Below are positions 61,732-64,000 of a stretch of 64,000 nucleotides of DNA, piece after piece. Where the stretch lies: positions 806,001-870,000 of the forward strand of contig JAMWBK010000012.1 in assembly GCA_029953675.1 (NCBI GenBank), in the 5' to 3' direction. The translations under genes and the position numbers were made by a program. The notes below the pieces were generated by a model. That model had not been told where the DNA came from. It saw only the letters and a program-made list of their open reading frames with translations, and made no database searches. Source of the DNA: Rhodosorus marinus (Eukaryota; Rhodophyta; Stylonematophyceae; Stylonematales; Stylonemataceae). The number at the start of each line of letters is the position of its first letter. The stretch's first letter is position 1.

Positions 61732-62645
61732 GTCGACGGCTGTCGACTCAGCGTCCGCAAAAGAAGTAGGTGCTGACCGAACAAAGCTCAGGCATGCCGT
61801 CGTCCCGCTCTTCGTGACCAAACTTCACTCACATCAAGCCAAGCGTCCGCCGCGGATGGCCTAAGCTTTTACAGCACAAAGGTTCAGGTCGTTCGATCAT
61901 GCGCAAAGCCCAGCACACCGTGCTGTCGCCACTGCTGGACTACTAAATACGCGAAGGGAAAGTGCTCAGGTTTTGTATGCAAGCTTCAAACTCCGCACAG
62001 TATGATCTACTTCAATCGCTTAGGTTACTGCTCGTTGCGGGCGTTCCTCCGGACCGGCAGAACAGTACTGGAGCTCAACCCGATTGAGGATGAATACCTG
62101 CTCGCCGAGAATACGCTTTGCTGGAAGGAGCTTCGGGAGCCCAAGCTCAGGGTCTGGCTAGGGAATTTGTCGGCCTCGCGACGAATAAGCTAATTCGCGA
62201 TTCAAACGCGTTGTTCCCGCACGTACTGTGTACGAGTGATACCCCGGAAAGCGCTTCGTTTCCATAGGGGTTTTGCTCGCCATAGTCATATCAACCTGCC
62301 TGGAGACCAGCAGCTTTCCAAGGCGACGGACTTGCCGCAGCTCCCGACTTTGGCAAGCTCATTCCCGGACGGTCGCTGAAGAAGCCTGGTGGCTTCAGTC
62401 TTCAGCTGCAGGTGCCGTTGAGAGAAGATTGTCAGCTTCTGAGCAAACAGTAAGAATCTCTGAAGCTTCCTGTGACCTGAAGAACGAAGCGGCTGCCTTG
62501 CTGACATGACTAAATGTCCCAAAATGTTGCATTGGGCTCTGCCAAACTTGTTTTGTTCATATGTACACCCTAATCCTATCCAAAACAAAACCGAAGACCT
62601 CCACGAATCCAGAACGAGAGACTGAGAGCTGTTTTCTTTCTCTCC
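61732..62645. other. Spacer with short ORFs
   Basis: A 63-codon forward ORF (62002-62193, MIYFNRLGYCSLRAF...) looks protein-like but has no domain. The rest has no supported gene. Confidence 0.35.
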
Positions 62646-62846
62646 ATGGCTGCGAAAAGTACAATCTCCTATCTACGAGCTCGCTCTGCCATCCTCGGGC
62701 GGGCTGTCTGCTTCTCTGCGTCTAGTGGACAAGCGCGACATACCATGAAACCCGCTTCATCTCTGTCTTTCGGACAAGTTCAATTCGCGCTTCCCACAGT
62801 CTCGAGCTTCCGATTGCGAGCCGGGGCTTCTTCTCTCAGTCGATAG
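62646..62846 (+). CDS. Hypothetical small Ser/Ala/Arg-rich ORF
   Basis: A 66-codon ATG ORF almost devoid of acidic residues and rich in Ser, Ala and Arg (RARSAILGRAVCFSASSG; SSFRLRAGASSL), the composition of a mitochondrial or plastid targeting peptide. It ends at a TAG immediately followed by GTCGGG. No mature domain is seen downstream, and the neighbouring reverse gene ends at 62870, so it may be a lone leader exon, a short gene or chance. Confidence 0.25.
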   Translation: MAAKSTISYLRARSAILGRAVCFSASSGQARHTMKPASSLSFGQVQFALPTVSSFRLRAGASSLSR

Positions 62847-62869
62847 GTCGGGTCAACTGGGCTGGTGTC

Positions 62870-64000
62870 TCAAGCTCTATAGTAGATCTGAAGTGAATTG
62901 AGGTACGACGCTCTGAACCCTCCGAAGAGGATAAGAGGTAGGTGTGGGTGGAACAGGCAGCTGGGCTCCGTCCCCGGGAACAAGTTCAGCATCCGGTGCG
63001 CTCGAAGACGGAAAAGCAGTCTGCTGCTATCCGCAGAGGAGAAATCATGAAATCTGTTCATGGTCCTCATTCGTGGTGGCGTTGTCTGAATCTCCGATCC
63101 GTCCAGCGTGGGCAACACCGTAATGTCATAGTTAAAGACGCTCCTGGCAAGGAAACACACGAGCTTCAGTCATCATCGCCCAAGTGGGGTTGACGGCTTA
63201 TCCAGGGTCTCTCTTACCGGTCTAAATAGGGACTCCAGTTCCTCTTCTGCGCCTTGGCCGGGAGACTGCGAAGCAGGCTGTCCTCTCTGTACACGGCCGT
63301 TTTGAAACTTACAATCCATGGTACAGCGTCCGCACAGCCAGAGCTCGCGCGTTCAAAGATTTCGGGATCTCTCTGCGAATGTGAGGAACAGAAATGGAGC
63401 TCACCAGGTTAACGACAATCACCGTGAGAGTCCGAAGCTTGTGAACACGTACTTTGTAGATGCGAAGTAGTTCGGGTGATGCGAATTTGAAGACCGCGAG
63501 GGGTGCGCTCTTGGATATAGAATACACGAGGAAGAAACCCTGCGGGTTCAACATTATGGGTCCGAAGAGAAGCAAAACGGTGAAGTCATCCAGTAATTGG
63601 ATCTATTGGAAATTGGAGCAAGCCCGTTGAGAGAGCACGTGGGGAAGATGGAAAGCAGCTTCGGCTCCGTCGGGACGGCACGTACGCTCATGATTCGCCA
63701 GTGACTTCGAGTTTCAATCGTCTGCAGAATCTTGCTCACGCTCTCTCCTTCACGCATCTGCCCTCGAAAAGTCGCCACCAGCGCCTGCTGCATAAGGACG
63801 GATAGAGAACTCGGCGGCCTAGCCTCCTCCGGTGGCCGCTCCGCTGTTTCTTCTCCTCCTTCGCCGCCGCCGGATGTCGTTTGCTGGCTGCCACTCTGCC
63901 GGACTGGATCTACCGGGGATTCTCGTCGCCGATCCCGGTGCAACGCTGAGTCAAGGCTGAAGTTCGATGCCTCCTGCTCTTGCGCTCGAAACTTCTCCTC
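62870..64000 (-). CDS. Unrecognised conserved-looking protein, 5' end outside the window
   Basis: Four exons are visible: 64000 (edge) to 63686, 63602-63453, 63372-63218 and 63143-62870, joining in phase. The visible N-terminal part is Ser/Pro/Glu/Gly-rich, then SLSVLMQQALVATFRGQM and VSKILQTIETRSHWRIMS. The second exon is hydrophobic (DDFTVLLLFGPIML; FFLVYSISKSAPLAVF). The third carries DPEIFERASSGCADAVPWI and VYREDSLLRSL; the last reads YDITVLPTLDGSEIQTTPP and ends in hydrophobic HPHLPLILFGGFRASYL. It has the evenness of a real protein, perhaps membrane-associated, but I do not recognise the family. Confidence 0.6.

Noticed and set aside
63346-63400. Extra very short intron in the edge gene near 63.3 kb
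   Set aside because: A 26-base GT...AG stretch is present near the end of exon 3 but reading through it gives a better protein (VYREDSLLRSLPAKA) and correct phase to the next exon.

Overview
The window is nuclear DNA of a eukaryote with short, frequent spliceosomal introns (mostly about 50-100 nt, GT...AG). It is most probably a photosynthetic unicellular alga. Evidence for a plastid: a chaperone-like protein of the CPP1 type (DUF3353) behind a phenylalanine-containing leader (MSCFVP...), a VAS1-type aminotransferase with a basic leader, and a HAD/DUF2183 lipid-phosphatase-like protein. Phenylalanine near the N-terminus of plastid leaders is typical of red algae and glaucophytes. Together with a divergent actin this makes a red-lineage alga my best guess, but that is inference. 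Bacterial features (operons, Shine-Dalgarno sites, CRISPR) are absent. Coding exons are GC-balanced; spacers are AT-rich with G-runs, C-runs and T-runs.

Layout. 0.1-6 kb: ALG10 (ER glycosylation, +), an uninterrupted reverse-strand ORF that looks like a degenerate intein/LAGLIDADG protein, and a membrane-anchored SDR (+). 6.7-11.6 kb: a BLM-type RecQ helicase with DEAH, RQC and HRDC parts (+), then 3.3 kb of spacer. 14.9-16 kb: intronless actin (+). 17.9-22.8 kb: UBA3 (NEDD8 E1, -) and DGAT2 with an unusual N-terminal extension (+). 23-30 kb: gene-poor, with one tRNA-Gln(UUG) and a GNAT-like protein, probably plastid-targeted. 30-40.5 kb: a reverse-strand block holding a BTB/T1 protein, an alpha/beta hydrolase, a STAR/KH RNA-binding protein, IMPACT and CPP1. 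41-43.5 kb: repeat-rich, with a foldback element. 44-51 kb: a SPOC-domain protein (+), a VAS1-like aminotransferase (+) and MAD1 (-), the last two tail-to-tail and sharing a 63-bp duplication. 52.6-64 kb: a C2H2 zinc-finger protein (-), TBCB (-), a DUF2183 protein (+), a very small SMN homologue without Tudor domain (-) and a truncated membrane-protein gene at the right edge (-).

The genes are ordinary eukaryotic housekeeping functions: N-glycosylation, neddylation, genome stability, cytoskeleton (actin and tubulin folding), spindle checkpoint, snRNP assembly, translation control, lipid storage and plastid biogenesis. They do not form an obvious cluster. Exon coordinates were worked out by eye from reading frame, family motifs and splice sites. 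Where summed exons are a multiple of three with motifs intact (UBA3, DGAT2, KH protein, CPP1, SPOC, MAD1, TBCB, SDR, hydrolase, IMPACT) I am fairly sure; elsewhere boundaries are approximate.
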